Assembly (NCBI RefSeq): GCF_000469345.1
Contig: NZ_KI271135.1
Location: 22,642-86,641, forward strand
Reading direction: 5' to 3'
DNA length: 64,000 bases
Source: Eubacterium ramulus ATCC 29099
GTDB taxonomy: Bacteria; Bacillota; Clostridia; Lachnospirales; Lachnospiraceae
A program made the translations under genes and the position numbers. Below the pieces are notes generated by a model that saw only the letters and a list, made by a program, of their open reading frames with translations, searched no databases and had not been told where the DNA came from. Shown here piece after piece: positions 25,442 through 34,220 of the stretch. The first letter of the stretch is position 1, and each line of letters opens with the position of its first letter.

Positions 25442-26944
25442 TCATTCTTCATCCTGAGACCATGCAAGTGCACAACGCACTGCGCGATGCCAGCCTTTCA
25501 GCAGTTTCGCACGCTCTGTTTCCTCCATGGTGGGTTCAAACGTACGGCCAAGATTCCAGTTTTTGCGAATTTCATCCTTGCTGCTCCAATAGCCTACAGC
25601 CAATCCTGCCAGATACGCCGCACCAAGTGCTGTTGTCTCAATGCATTTCGGACGCTCTGCACGGATTCCTGCGATATCTGCCTGGAATTTCATCAGCATA
25701 TTATTCGCACTGGCTCCACCGTCCACTTTTAAATGTGTCATTTTAACTCCGGCATCTTCTTCCATTGCGGCAATGACATCATAAGCCTGATAAGCGATGG
25801 ACTCCAACGTTGCACGGATAAAATGCTCTTTTTTACATCCTCTGGTCACACCTACAATGGTGCCCCGTGCATAGGAATCCCAATATGGTGCACCCATTCC
25901 GGTAAAAGCAGGAACGACATAAACTCCCTTGCAATCCGGTACTTCATCTGCGTACTCTTCTGACTGGCGCGCACTTTTGATCATGCGCATCTCATCCCGC
26001 AGCCACTGGATCGCCGCACCTGCCACAAATACGCTTCCTTCCAATGCATATTCCACCTCATCACTGACACTCGCCGCCAATGTCGTCAACAATCCATTTT
26101 TTGATGTGATCGGTTCATTTCCAGTATTCATAAGAAGAAAACATCCGGTTCCGTATGTAATTTTTCCTTCCCCTTTTCCAAAACAACTCTGCCCAAACAA
26201 AGCTGCCTGCTGATCTCCCGCTGCTCCGCACACCGGGATTTCTCCACCTGTCACCGCCGGATCAGTATAACCATAGATATAGCTGGATGGTTTTACTTCC
26301 GGAAGCATACTTTCCGGAATGTTGAATTTTTCCAGGATTTCCTGATCCCAGCAGCATTTGTGAATATCATAAAGCATTGTTCTGGATGCGTTGGAATAGT
26401 CTGTCACATGCACAGCGCCTCCGGTCAGATTCCAGATCAGCCAGGTGTCCACGGTTCCAAATAAAAGGTTTCCTTCCTCTGCCTGTTCCCGTGCACCTTC
26501 GACATTGTCCAGAATCCACGCAATCTTGCTCGCTGAAAAATATGCATCTGCGATCAGTCCAGTCCGCTCACGGATCAGCTCATCAAATTTTTCCTCTTTC
26601 AGACGGTCAATCTGTTCTGCCGTTCGACGACACTGCCAGACAATCGCATTGTATACCGGCACCCCGGTAAAACGATTCCACACAATCGTTGTTTCACGCT
26701 GATTCGTAATTCCGATTCCTTCAATATCTTCTGGCATTGCTCCTGTCACAGCCAGAGCTTCTGTCAAAACAGATAACTGTGTAGACCATATTTCACGCGG
26801 ATTCTGCTCCACCCAGCCCGGTTGCGGATAAATCTGTGTCAGCTCTTTCTGTGCCATCCCACAGATATTTCCCTCATGATCAAATAAAATACACCGGGAG
26901 CTTGTGGTTCCCTGATCCAATGCCATGATATATTTTTTCCCCAT
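25442..26944 (-). CDS. glpK: Glycerol kinase (GlpK)
   Basis: Phosphorylates glycerol to sn-glycerol 3-phosphate with ATP. It is a 500-residue FGGY kinase with [10 protein letters not shown] at the N-terminus, the [10 protein letters not shown] segment near residue 80, and [10 protein letters not shown] near 405. It is the last gene of a glycerol operon with the GlpA-like dehydrogenase set, but separated from it by a 298-base structured element. A glycerol channel gene (glpF) is not in the window. Confidence 0.96.
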   Translation of the reverse strand: MGKKYIMALDQGTTSSRCILFDHEGNICGMAQKELTQIYPQPGWVEQNPREIWSTQLSVLTEALAVTGAMPEDIEGIGITNQRETTIVWNRFTGVPVYNAIVWQCRRTAEQIDRLKEEKFDELIRERTGLIADAYFSASKIAWILDNVEGAREQAEEGNLLFGTVDTWLIWNLTGGAVHVTDYSNASRTMLYDIHKCCWDQEILEKFNIPESMLPEVKPSSYIYGYTDPAVTGGEIPVCGAAGDQQAALFGQSCFGKGEGKITYGTGCFLLMNTGNEPITSKNGLLTTLAASVSDEVEYALEGSVFVAGAAIQWLRDEMRMIKSARQSEEYADEVPDCKGVYVVPAFTGMGAPYWDSYARGTIVGVTRGCKKEHFIRATLESIAYQAYDVIAAMEEDAGVKMTHLKVDGGASANNMLMKFQADIAGIRAERPKCIETTALGAAYLAGLAVGYWSSKDEIRKNWNLGRTFEPTMEETERAKLLKGWHRAVRCALAWSQDEE

Positions 26945-26982
26945 GATTTCTCCTCATTTCCGTCAACTTTTCTTATTATTCT

Positions 26983-27169
26983 ATGATGCCAGGGTCAAAA
27001 GCCTGAAACCACGATGTGCTCGCACAAGAGTGGTTTTATGGCTTAATGACCCGCCCTGATATGAGCATAAAAGTGGAGCGTCAGCTTCACGATATGCGAA
27101 TATTGGGTAGAATTGTAGGAGTACGAAGTACGGAACAATTCTTATGGCATCTTTTGACCTCAACATCAT
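26983..27169. repeat. Structured intergenic element with imperfect 19-bp inverted ends
   Basis: The ends ATGATG..GGTCAAAAG (26983-27001) and the inverse CTTTTGACC..CATCAT (27151-27169) match at about 15 of 19 positions. Between them three hairpins can be drawn: 26992-27052 (GGGTCA/TGACCC, AAACCAC/GTGGTTT, TGTGC/GCACA), 27065-27097 (GCATA/TATGC, GTGGAGC/GCTTCAC) and 27109-27142 (AGAATTGT/ACAATTCT, AGTAC/GTAC). Short frames here are explained by the repeats. It may be a MITE-type element or a processed RNA in the glp transcript. Confidence 0.6.
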
Positions 27170-27223
27170 TCTATCGTATCTCTCAAAATGTTTCAAGAAT
27201 TCCCTCGGCATTCTTGTTGCTCA

Positions 27224-27239
27224 CCACCTATAGAGGTGG
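27224..27239. repeat. Small hairpin CCACCT-ATAG-AGGTGG
   Basis: A perfect 6-bp stem with the loop ATAG, only four bases from the DUF1667 stop codon. It is the sister of the hairpin at 6601-6614. Similar hairpins mark the right ends of some IS200/IS605 elements, so it may be a relic of one; that is an inference. Confidence 0.4.
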
Positions 27240-27242
27240 GAG

Positions 27243-27611
27243 TCATCTCTCATCCGATATAGATTTCGTTGCGATCACATCCACGCCGGTATCTGCCACA
27301 TTTTCCACAATCACATCACCGATCTGAACCGGTGCAGTAAGTGTCACTCCTTTTAATGCACACAGACATTCCCGGATTTTTCCCTTCGGAATATCTGATG
27401 CCGTTTTTACCGATACCACCGGCAGATTGCCTCCAGCTACCGGCACTGTCGATGTCACGATTCTTCTTGGGTCTGTCAGTTCCTTTCTGGCATAATCATC
27501 TCCGCGTTTGCATGTATTTCCATTTACAGATACCACCTGCCCGCCATCCATTTCCACTGTCAGATTACAGCCCAGCGGACAGCCGATACAAATCAGTTCT
27601 TTTCGTTCCAT
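27243..27611 (-). CDS. DUF1667 protein, small Fe-S partner of the glycerol-3-phosphate oxidase
   Basis: Small protein of 122 residues with an N-terminal cysteine cluster CIGCPLGCNL (C-x2-C-x3-C) and a fourth Cys in NTCKRGDDY, probably binding an iron-sulfur centre. DUF1667 genes regularly follow a GlpA-like dehydrogenase and an FAD/NAD oxidoreductase in clostridia and are thought to belong to that enzyme. Its ATG overlaps the preceding stop (TAATG), so it is translationally coupled. Confidence 0.85.
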   Translation of the reverse strand: MERKELICIGCPLGCNLTVEMDGGQVVSVNGNTCKRGDDYARKELTDPRRIVTSTVPVAGGNLPVVSVKTASDIPKGKIRECLCALKGVTLTAPVQIGDVIVENVADTGVDVIATKSISDER

Positions 27612-28876
27612 TATGCTTCCCCCTGTTCGATTCGAATTGTTATTTTGGACAGATTTTCATATTCCTGCAATTTTTTCTTTTGTAAAATTACCTGTTCCAT
27701 CTCGCCCGGTGCCATAACTTTCTTTTTCAGACGCATGATACAACTATCGTCAAAATAAACACAGAGTTCACTGTTTTTGTATACATTTCCAACGCGGAAA
27801 CGGACGATCTGTTTGTCCTGCATCCGATGAGGATGAATGGAAGACGGCACGGTATAGCGCACACCACCCTCCGGGCAGATAGCGATTTCTGTCGTGTCTT
27901 CCGCAAACTGCTGTGTCATATATTCTGCCGCAAACGTTCCTGCTGCGCCAGCTTCTTCGGATACATAATCCACCAGATCATGCACATGTAATACGTTTCC
28001 GCAGGCAAACACACCCGGAATATTAGTTTCCAGACGCTCATTTACAATCGGCCCCGAAGTCACCGTACTTAATTCCACACCCAATTTTCCGGAAAGCTCA
28101 TTTTCCGGGATTAATCCGCAGGATAACAGTAAGGTATCACACTCGTAGGTTTCTTCTGTTCCCGGAATCGGTTTTAATTTTTCATCCACCTGTGCGATCG
28201 TAACTGCCTCCACCCGGTCTTTCCCTTTGATATCTACCACAGTATGACTTAATTTTAACGGAATATCATAATCATCCAGACACTGTACAATGTTTCGCTT
28301 CAACCCACCGGAATAAGGCATCAGTTCTGCCACCACCTGCACTTTAGCGCCTTCAAACGTCATGCGCCGCGCCATGATCAGACCGATGTCACCGGAGCCA
28401 AGAATGACCACTTTTTCACCTGGCATCCGTCCCTCTATGTTGACGTAACGCTGTGCGGTTCCTGCAGAATAAATTCCCGCCGGACGATACCCCGGAATAT
28501 TCAGGGCACCTCTCGGACGTTCCCTGCATCCCATCGCCAGAATGATGGCTTCCGCCTCTAGCACAAACATTCCCTGTTCCCGGTTCATACAGGTAATCTT
28601 TTTCTCCGGACTGATATCCACCACCATAGTTGACAGCAGATATGGAATCTGCATTTCTTCCACTTCTGCAATAAAACGTGCCGCATACTCCGGTCCTGTC
28701 AGCTCTTCCTGAAACGTATGTAACCCAAATCCATTGTGGATGCACTGATTTAAAATACCGCCAAGCTGCTCATCACGCTCTAAAATCAAAATATCTTTCA
28801 CACCGGCCTTTCGTGCCGCAACTGCTGCTGACAGACCTGCAGGACCGCCGCCGATGATTGCAATTTTCGTTTTCAT
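27611..28876 (-). CDS. FAD-dependent pyridine nucleotide oxidoreductase of the glycerol operon
   Basis: Flavoprotein of 421 residues with an N-terminal FAD Rossmann motif GGGPAGLSAA, a second NAD-binding motif (VILGSGDIGLIMARR, about residue 160), and VFACGNVLHVHDLVD near residue 300, which closes the FAD site. It probably passes electrons from the GlpA-like dehydrogenase to NAD(P) or another acceptor. ATG 28876 has a strong GGAGG site; an upstream start at 28897 would overlap the previous gene. One base separates it from the preceding stop. Confidence 0.87.
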   Translation of the reverse strand: MKTKIAIIGGGPAGLSAAVAARKAGVKDILILERDEQLGGILNQCIHNGFGLHTFQEELTGPEYAARFIAEVEEMQIPYLLSTMVVDISPEKKITCMNREQGMFVLEAEAIILAMGCRERPRGALNIPGYRPAGIYSAGTAQRYVNIEGRMPGEKVVILGSGDIGLIMARRMTFEGAKVQVVAELMPYSGGLKRNIVQCLDDYDIPLKLSHTVVDIKGKDRVEAVTIAQVDEKLKPIPGTEETYECDTLLLSCGLIPENELSGKLGVELSTVTSGPIVNERLETNIPGVFACGNVLHVHDLVDYVSEEAGAAGTFAAEYMTQQFAEDTTEIAICPEGGVRYTVPSSIHPHRMQDKQIVRFRVGNVYKNSELCVYFDDSCIMRLKKKVMAPGEMEQVILQKKKLQEYENLSKITIRIEQGEA

Positions 28877-28877
28877 A

Positions 28878-30314
28878 TTACAGTTCCTCCTTATCATATC
28901 CGGTCAGGAATCCTGAATTTCTGCCTTTTTTCGTAATCTCACTGATGTCGCATCCAAGTTCCCTTGCAAGGATTTCCACGGTTTTCGGGGAACAGAATCC
29001 TGCCTGACATCTTCCCATTCCCGCACGGGTTCTGCGTTTCACTCCATCCAGCGTTGTCGCTCCCAACGGACGGTGGATCGCATCCAGAATCTCTCCTTCT
29101 GTCACCATCTCACAGCGGCAGATCACATTCGCATACGCCGGATTTTTCCGGATCATCAGATGGCGTTCTTCCATACTCAGTTCTTCCATGCAGACCACTC
29201 CTTTTCTGGTGGATACAAACTCCGGATTATCCTCTGCCGGAAGCAGTTTTTCAATCATTTCTGCCACATAAATGCCAATCGCCGGTGCACTGGAAAGTCC
29301 CGGAGATTCAATCCCTGCCACATCGATAAATCCCGGTGCATCTGCCACTTCTTCAATGATAAAATCATTCTTCTCTGTATGTGCACGAAGACCGGCAAAT
29401 GACGTGATAGTCTGGCGTTTTGGCAGGTTTGGTGTACTTAAGCCCGCACGCTGCTGCAGATCCTCCAGACCTTCTGCTGTGGTTGCGATATTTTCCTTGT
29501 CCAATTCGTCCACTGCCGTCGGTCCAAGCATCAGATTACCATGTACGGTCGGCGTTACCAGTACACCTTTTCCATATTTTGTCGGAAGCTGGAAAATCGT
29601 ATGAGAGACAAATTCGCCTACTTTTTTATCCAGCAGACAATACTCGCCCTTTCGCGGAATGATCTGAATCTTCTGTTCACTGACCATATTGTGAAAAACA
29701 TCCGCATAAACGCCTGCAGCATTTACTACCAGTTTTGTCTCATACACATGATCCTGCGTGCAGACCTCATAATATCCATCTTTTTTTACAATATTCTGAA
29801 CTTCCTGGTTCAGGAAAAACTGTACACCGTTTGCACATGCATTTTCTGCCAGTGCGATCGTCAATCCAAAAGGACATACAATGCCGCCTGCCGGCGCATA
29901 CAGCGCAGCCACGACCTGATCCGACACCTGCGGTTCCATCTGCCGCACTTCATCACCGGAAATGATCTGACATCCTTCCACACCATTTTTCTCCGCTTTT
30001 TCCAGTAATTCTTCTAATTTTGATCTGTCCGCATCTTCAAAACAAAGCACCAGCGAACCATTCCGCTTATAAGAAAAATCAAGTTCCTTCGAAAGTGCTT
30101 CCATCCTCTTGCTTCCCTGCACATTCATCTTCGCTTTTAATGTTCCGGGTGTTGCGTCAAATCCGGCGTGTACAATGCCACTATTTGCCTTGCTGGTTCC
30201 TTCGCAAATATCACTGCAGCGCTCCAATACTGCTACCTTTCTCTTCTTACGCATCAGTTCCCGGGCAATGGCACTTCCTGTCACGCCTGCTCCTATGATC
30301 ATTACATCATACAT
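28878..30314 (-). CDS. glpA: GlpA-like FAD-dependent glycerol-3-phosphate dehydrogenase with BFD [2Fe-2S] domain
   Basis: Predicted to oxidise glycerol 3-phosphate to dihydroxyacetone phosphate. The 478-residue protein has a DAO-type FAD fold (IIGAGVTGSAIAREL at the N-terminus, VVNAAGVYAD near residue 200, GIESPGLSSAPAIG near 335) and a C-terminal bacterioferredoxin-like domain with four cysteines (ICRCEMV and GRCQAGFC, about residues 407-445). It is first in the operon. The L-2-hydroxyglutarate oxidase family is a related alternative, but glpK downstream supports the glycerol role. Confidence 0.87.
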   Translation of the reverse strand: MYDVMIIGAGVTGSAIARELMRKKRKVAVLERCSDICEGTSKANSGIVHAGFDATPGTLKAKMNVQGSKRMEALSKELDFSYKRNGSLVLCFEDADRSKLEELLEKAEKNGVEGCQIISGDEVRQMEPQVSDQVVAALYAPAGGIVCPFGLTIALAENACANGVQFFLNQEVQNIVKKDGYYEVCTQDHVYETKLVVNAAGVYADVFHNMVSEQKIQIIPRKGEYCLLDKKVGEFVSHTIFQLPTKYGKGVLVTPTVHGNLMLGPTAVDELDKENIATTAEGLEDLQQRAGLSTPNLPKRQTITSFAGLRAHTEKNDFIIEEVADAPGFIDVAGIESPGLSSAPAIGIYVAEMIEKLLPAEDNPEFVSTRKGVVCMEELSMEERHLMIRKNPAYANVICRCEMVTEGEILDAIHRPLGATTLDGVKRRTRAGMGRCQAGFCSPKTVEILARELGCDISEITKKGRNSGFLTGYDKEEL

Positions 30315-30341
30315 AACATTCTTCTCCTTTAACTAATAAAA

Positions 30342-30387
30342 GCCGAGCAAAAATAAACCACTCTCATGGTTTTTCTTTTTGCTCAGC
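30342..30387 (-). promoter_or_regulatory. Leader hairpin in front of the glycerol operon, possible attenuator
   Basis: On the transcribed strand GAGCAAAAAGAAAAACCA pairs with TGGTTTATTTTTGCTC, followed by CGGCTTTTATT. It resembles a weak intrinsic terminator inside a leader of about 105 nt. GlpP-type antitermination is known for Bacillus glpD; a link here is an inference. Confidence 0.4.
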
Positions 30388-30426
30388 TCATAATCTCATG
30401 CAAATCCCTATGCAATTTCTAAGATT

Positions 30427-30455
30427 ATTTTAGCACTAATTCTGAGAACATACAA
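30427..30455 (-). promoter_or_regulatory. Promoter of the glycerol operon
   Basis: TTGTAT (30455-30450) and TAAAAT (30432-30427) on the minus strand with 17 bases between, and an extended TGC before the -10 box. Confidence 0.6.
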
Positions 30456-30481
30456 GTGACACTTTTCACTTTATTTATAAG

Positions 30482-30644
30482 TTACAGTTCACACGCGCCA
30501 TTCGCAAAACGTCCTTTCAGGACTTCTCCGTAGCTACGCTACTACTTTTGCTCATAAAAAGGCGCTCCCTTCTCATTATGTATCCAAATATTTCCTCATG
30601 CAAGCATGATCAATATTTGAATACATATGATGAGTGAACTGTAA
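30482..30644. mobile_element. MITE-like element with perfect 11-bp terminal inverted repeats
   Basis: TTACAGTTCAC (30482-30492) and GTGAACTGTAA (30634-30644) bound 163 bases without coding potential. Inside are GTCCT-TTC-AGGAC, GTAGC-TAC-GCTAC, and a long hairpin ATGTATCCAAATATT...AATATTTGAATACAT with CATGCAAGCATG at its tip. It lies between the glp and pxp promoters. No clear target-site duplication is seen. Confidence 0.6.
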
Positions 30645-30656
30645 TAATAAAAAAGT

Positions 30657-30685
30657 TTGTACTTCTTCTTATAATTATGTATAAT
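30657..30685 (+). promoter_or_regulatory. Promoter of the pxp operon
   Basis: TTGTAC (30657-30662) and TATAAT (30680-30685), 17-base spacer. It begins only 13 bases beyond the MITE-like element. Confidence 0.7.
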
Positions 30686-30761
30686 AGTAACACTATAAAA
30701 AATGGACTCTGGAAATTTTTTAACAGTTCTGAGAGTACATATCATACAGAAGGAGATACTT

Positions 30762-31985
30762 ATGAACAAAAACAATCAGAAAAAAAATGCCGGTGCCCTG
30801 ATCGGTGCCGCATTCCTTATGGCAACTTCTGCCATTGGTCCGGGCTTTTTGACCCAGACCGGAAAATTCACTGACAGCTTACACGGAAGTTTCGGCTTTG
30901 TCATTTTGATTTCTATCATACTGGCAGCCATCGTGCAGTTAAATGTATGGCGTGTTTTATGTGTATCCGGCATGCGTGGACAGGATGTGGCAAATAAAGT
31001 CCTTCCGGGACTCGGTTATGTAGTAGCTTTCCTGATCGTTGCCGGCGGACTGGTCTTCAATATCGGTAACGTTGGTGGAGGTGCGCTTGGTTTTAACACA
31101 CTGCTTGGTATCCCGACCACCGCAGGATATTTCCTGGCAGGTGCCATTGCCGTTCTTGTTTTCTTGTTTAAAAATGCTTTAAAAGCTATGGACACACTGA
31201 CCAAAGTACTTGGCGGACTCATGATCGCTGTTATCTTTGTAGTGATTCTCATTGTTCGTCCACCAGTTGGCTATGCATTAAAAGAAACCGTTGCACCATC
31301 TGCACCAATGGGCGATATCTTCCCTGCAATCCTGACATTACTTGGCGGTACTGTCGGCGGATATATCACCTTTGCCGGTGCACATCGTCTGATTGATGCC
31401 GGTATCACGAAAAAGGAAAATCTGAGTGAAATCAGAAAAAGTTCTGTCATGGGACTTGGTATCGCAACCATCGTACGTGTACTGTTATTCCTCGCTATCC
31501 TTGGTGTTGTCGTTGCTACTGCAACTTCCGGTGCTCATACACTGGATCCGTCCAACCCTGCTGCTGATGCATTCAAAATCGGTGCCGGTGAGATCGGATA
31601 TCGCTTCTTCGGGCTTGTGCTTTTATGTGCTGCCATCACTTCCATCGTTGGCTGTGCATATACTTCCGTATCTTTCCTGAAGACATTCAGCAAAGTAATC
31701 GAAAAAAATGAAAAATGGTTTATTGTCGGATTTATCATCCTCAGCACCATCGTTATGACTCTGATCGGTCAGCCGGCTACTCTGCTCGTTCTGGCAGGTG
31801 CCTTAAACGGTCTGATTCTTCCGATCACCCTGGGTGTGTGTCTGGTAGCTTCCAAAAAGAAAACCATCATGGGGGAGGATTACCATCATCCAACCTGGCT
31901 GCTGATCCTTGGTATCATTGTTGTTATCATCTCTGCATACCTCGGCATCACCTCCCTTGGAAACCTTGCAACACTTTTTGCATAA
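30762..31985 (+). CDS. NRAMP-family transporter of the 5-oxoproline operon (YcsG type)
   Basis: Membrane carrier of 407 residues with about 11 helices. The first helix has the ATSAIGPGFLTQTGKF segment, which corresponds to the metal-binding DPGN region of Nramp but lacks the canonical Asp-Pro-Gly-Asn, so divalent metal transport is doubtful. Homologues (B. subtilis YcsG) precede pxp/kip genes, so it may import 5-oxoproline or a similar organic acid. ATG 30762 follows AAGGAG; the frame is open back to 30702. It is the first gene of a six-gene operon. Confidence 0.83.
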   Translation: MNKNNQKKNAGALIGAAFLMATSAIGPGFLTQTGKFTDSLHGSFGFVILISIILAAIVQLNVWRVLCVSGMRGQDVANKVLPGLGYVVAFLIVAGGLVFNIGNVGGGALGFNTLLGIPTTAGYFLAGAIAVLVFLFKNALKAMDTLTKVLGGLMIAVIFVVILIVRPPVGYALKETVAPSAPMGDIFPAILTLLGGTVGGYITFAGAHRLIDAGITKKENLSEIRKSSVMGLGIATIVRVLLFLAILGVVVATATSGAHTLDPSNPAADAFKIGAGEIGYRFFGLVLLCAAITSIVGCAYTSVSFLKTFSKVIEKNEKWFIVGFIILSTIVMTLIGQPATLLVLAGALNGLILPITLGVCLVASKKKTIMGEDYHHPTWLLILGIIVVIISAYLGITSLGNLATLFA

Positions 31986-32001
31986 TGGAGCATGATCAAT
32001 T

Positions 32002-32730
32002 ATGAAAGAGACAAAAATTCTTACCGCCGGAGATTCCTCCCTGCTCATTCAGTTTGGGCAGGAGATTTCTCCTGAAATCAATGCACAGATCACTGCATTT
32101 GTGCATCTGATGAGAGAACAGCATCTGGAAGGTGTCACAGATGTGATCCCTGCTTTCACAAGCCTTCTCATCAACTACGATCCGCGGGTCATTGACTATC
32201 GCAAATTAAAACGCCGTCTGGAAAAATTATTAAAACTGGAAGTCAGCAAAAAAGCTTCTTCTTCCCGTATTTTTGAAATTCCGGTATGCTACGGCGGGGA
32301 ATACGGCCCGGATCTGGAAAATATTGCAAAACATGCAAACCTTACCACACAGGAAGTCATTACTATTCATTCATCCAGTGACTATCTGATCTACATGCTT
32401 GGATTTCTGCCTGGATTTTCCTACCTGGGCGGTCTGGATGAGCGTATTCACACTCCACGTCTGGCAAATCCACGTATCCGGATTCCGGCCGGAAGTGTCG
32501 GCATTGGCGGTTCCCAGACCGGCATCTATCCACTGGATTCCCCGGGTGGCTGGCAGTTACTGGGACTGACACCGGTTAAAACTTATGATCCGAACCGTGA
32601 TGTTCCGATTCTTTTTGAAGCAGGTGATTACATCCGTTTCGTCCCGGTCAGTGAATCTGATTTTGCAAACATAAAAAATGAAGTGGATAACGGTACTTAT
32701 ACCTGTACCATTCATCCAAAGGAGGTGTAA
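32002..32730 (+). CDS. pxpB: 5-oxoprolinase subunit PxpB (KipI family)
   Basis: Cyclophilin-like KipI/AHS1 protein of 242 residues. The YMLGFLPGFSYLGGLD segment near residue 133 and the RIPAGSVGIGGSQTGIYP stretch near 160 identify the family. With PxpC it forms the module that corresponds to the carboxyltransferase domain of urea carboxylase; in the PxpABC enzyme it takes part in ATP-dependent opening of 5-oxoproline to glutamate. It starts 16 bases after the carrier gene and is followed by pxpC after three bases. Confidence 0.9.
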   Translation: MKETKILTAGDSSLLIQFGQEISPEINAQITAFVHLMREQHLEGVTDVIPAFTSLLINYDPRVIDYRKLKRRLEKLLKLEVSKKASSSRIFEIPVCYGGEYGPDLENIAKHANLTTQEVITIHSSSDYLIYMLGFLPGFSYLGGLDERIHTPRLANPRIRIPAGSVGIGGSQTGIYPLDSPGGWQLLGLTPVKTYDPNRDVPILFEAGDYIRFVPVSESDFANIKNEVDNGTYTCTIHPKEV

Positions 32731-32733
32731 CCT

Positions 32734-33741
32734 ATGGGCGTTCGTGTATTAAAAGGCGGCATGCTCACAACCGTACAGGATCTTGGAAGAACCGGCTATC
32801 AGAGCCAGGGCTTCGGCGTGTCCGGTGTCATGGATGTACGTTCCTTTAAAATTGCAAATCTGCTTCTGGATAATCCGGAAAATGAAGCGGTTCTGGAGTT
32901 TACCCTGATGGGACCAACCCTGGAATTCACTTCCGAGACCATCATTGCTATCACCGGCGGTGATTTCCAGCCACAGGTAAATGGTAAGCCGATCAAAAAC
33001 TATACCGCAGTTTACATACACCGCGGTGATATCTTATCTTTCCGTGGAGCCAGAACCGGAAGCCGCGGCTACATCGCTTTTTCCAGCTACCTGGATATCC
33101 CGGTGGTGATGGGCAGCCGTTCTACCAATATCAAATGCTCCATCGGTGGATATAAAGGACGCCGCCTGATGGACGGAGATTATGTCGGTTTCCGTATCAA
33201 GCGAAGATATCTACCGTATTACCTGTCCCGCACCCTGGATCTGGATGAATTTGACCAGGATGAGGTGACTTTACGTGTCATCATGGGACCACAGGATAAA
33301 TCTTTTACCACTGCAGGGCGAAAAACATTCCTGGAATCAGAATATACTGTAACCAGCGAATTTGACCGCATGGGATGCCGTCTGGAAGGGCCTTTTATTG
33401 CCTACAAAACGACATCGGATATTATTTCCGATGGAATTGCCTTTGGTTCCGTTCAGGTACCAAGCCACGGAAAACCGATCATTCTGCTTTCTGACCGCCA
33501 GACCACCGGAGGATATGCCAAAATTGCCACTGTCATTTCCGTGGATATTCCAAAACTGGTTCAGCGGAAAACAGACCACAAAGTACGGTTTCAGGCAGTT
33601 ACTGTGGAAGAAGCCCAGCAATTGATGCAGGATGAACTGCACGAACTGCAGGAATTCCGCAAACAAATTTATCAGCCATGTAAAGAGGTACTGGACTGCA
33701 GGCTGGTAGCTAAGCGCCTGACAAAGCTGTTCCAGGACTAA
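32734..33741 (+). CDS. pxpC: 5-oxoprolinase subunit PxpC (KipA/AHS2 family)
   Basis: Partner of PxpB, 335 residues. The start GGMLTTVQDLGRTGYQSQG and the ILLSDRQTTGGYAKIATV segment near residue 248 are diagnostic for the KipA/AHS2 biotin-dependent carboxyltransferase family. The C-terminus carries a basic extension of about 30 residues beyond the core. An AAAGGAGGTG site lies at the end of pxpB. With accB and accC following directly, this pair could act as a true carboxyltransferase here. Confidence 0.9.
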   Translation: MGVRVLKGGMLTTVQDLGRTGYQSQGFGVSGVMDVRSFKIANLLLDNPENEAVLEFTLMGPTLEFTSETIIAITGGDFQPQVNGKPIKNYTAVYIHRGDILSFRGARTGSRGYIAFSSYLDIPVVMGSRSTNIKCSIGGYKGRRLMDGDYVGFRIKRRYLPYYLSRTLDLDEFDQDEVTLRVIMGPQDKSFTTAGRKTFLESEYTVTSEFDRMGCRLEGPFIAYKTTSDIISDGIAFGSVQVPSHGKPIILLSDRQTTGGYAKIATVISVDIPKLVQRKTDHKVRFQAVTVEEAQQLMQDELHELQEFRKQIYQPCKEVLDCRLVAKRLTKLFQD

Positions 33742-33773
33742 CTACTGAATAATTAAAGGAGTAACAAATTATC

Positions 33774-34208
33774 ATGGATTTACAACAGATTGAAAAACTT
33801 GTACAGATTATTGAAAATTCTTCCATGCTGGAGTTTTCCATCCAGGAAGGCGATACAAAGATCAAAATGAGCCGCCGCGGAACTGCTGGTGTTCCGGGAG
33901 AAGCCGCAATCACCATCGCGCAGACAGCACCTGCTGCCCAGGCAGAAGAAGAAGCCGAAGATGAAACTTACATCACATCTCCGATTGTCGGCACTTTCTA
34001 CTCTGCTCCGTCACCGGAAGCAAAAGCCTTCGTAAAAGTCGGTGACAGAGTCAAAGCCGGCCAGACTGTATGTATTCTGGAAGCTATGAAGCTGATGAAC
34101 GAAATTGAAAGTGATTTTGACTGTGAAATCGAAGCAGTACTGGTCAGCAATGAACAGAAAATCGAATATGGCCAGCCACTGTTTAAGGTAAAAAAACTGG
34201 ATGACTAA
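33774..34208 (+). CDS. accB: Biotin carboxyl carrier protein (AccB type)
   Basis: Carrier of 144 residues. The N-terminal MDLQQIEKLVQIIENSSMLE helix is the usual AccB start, an Ala/Glu linker follows (about residues 45-62), and the C-terminal biotinyl domain has the acceptor lysine in LEAMKLMNEI. It lies in the pxp operon, 33 bases after pxpC and 13 before accC, not in a fatty-acid operon, so its partner is probably PxpBC. Confidence 0.93.
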   Translation: MDLQQIEKLVQIIENSSMLEFSIQEGDTKIKMSRRGTAGVPGEAAITIAQTAPAAQAEEEAEDETYITSPIVGTFYSAPSPEAKAFVKVGDRVKAGQTVCILEAMKLMNEIESDFDCEIEAVLVSNEQKIEYGQPLFKVKKLDD

Positions 34209-34220
34209 GGAGGCCTGCTG

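Noticed and set aside
26981-27211. Small frames on both strands in the glp spacer
   Set aside because: The DNA is made of inverted repeats; the frames are by-products and lack ribosome sites.
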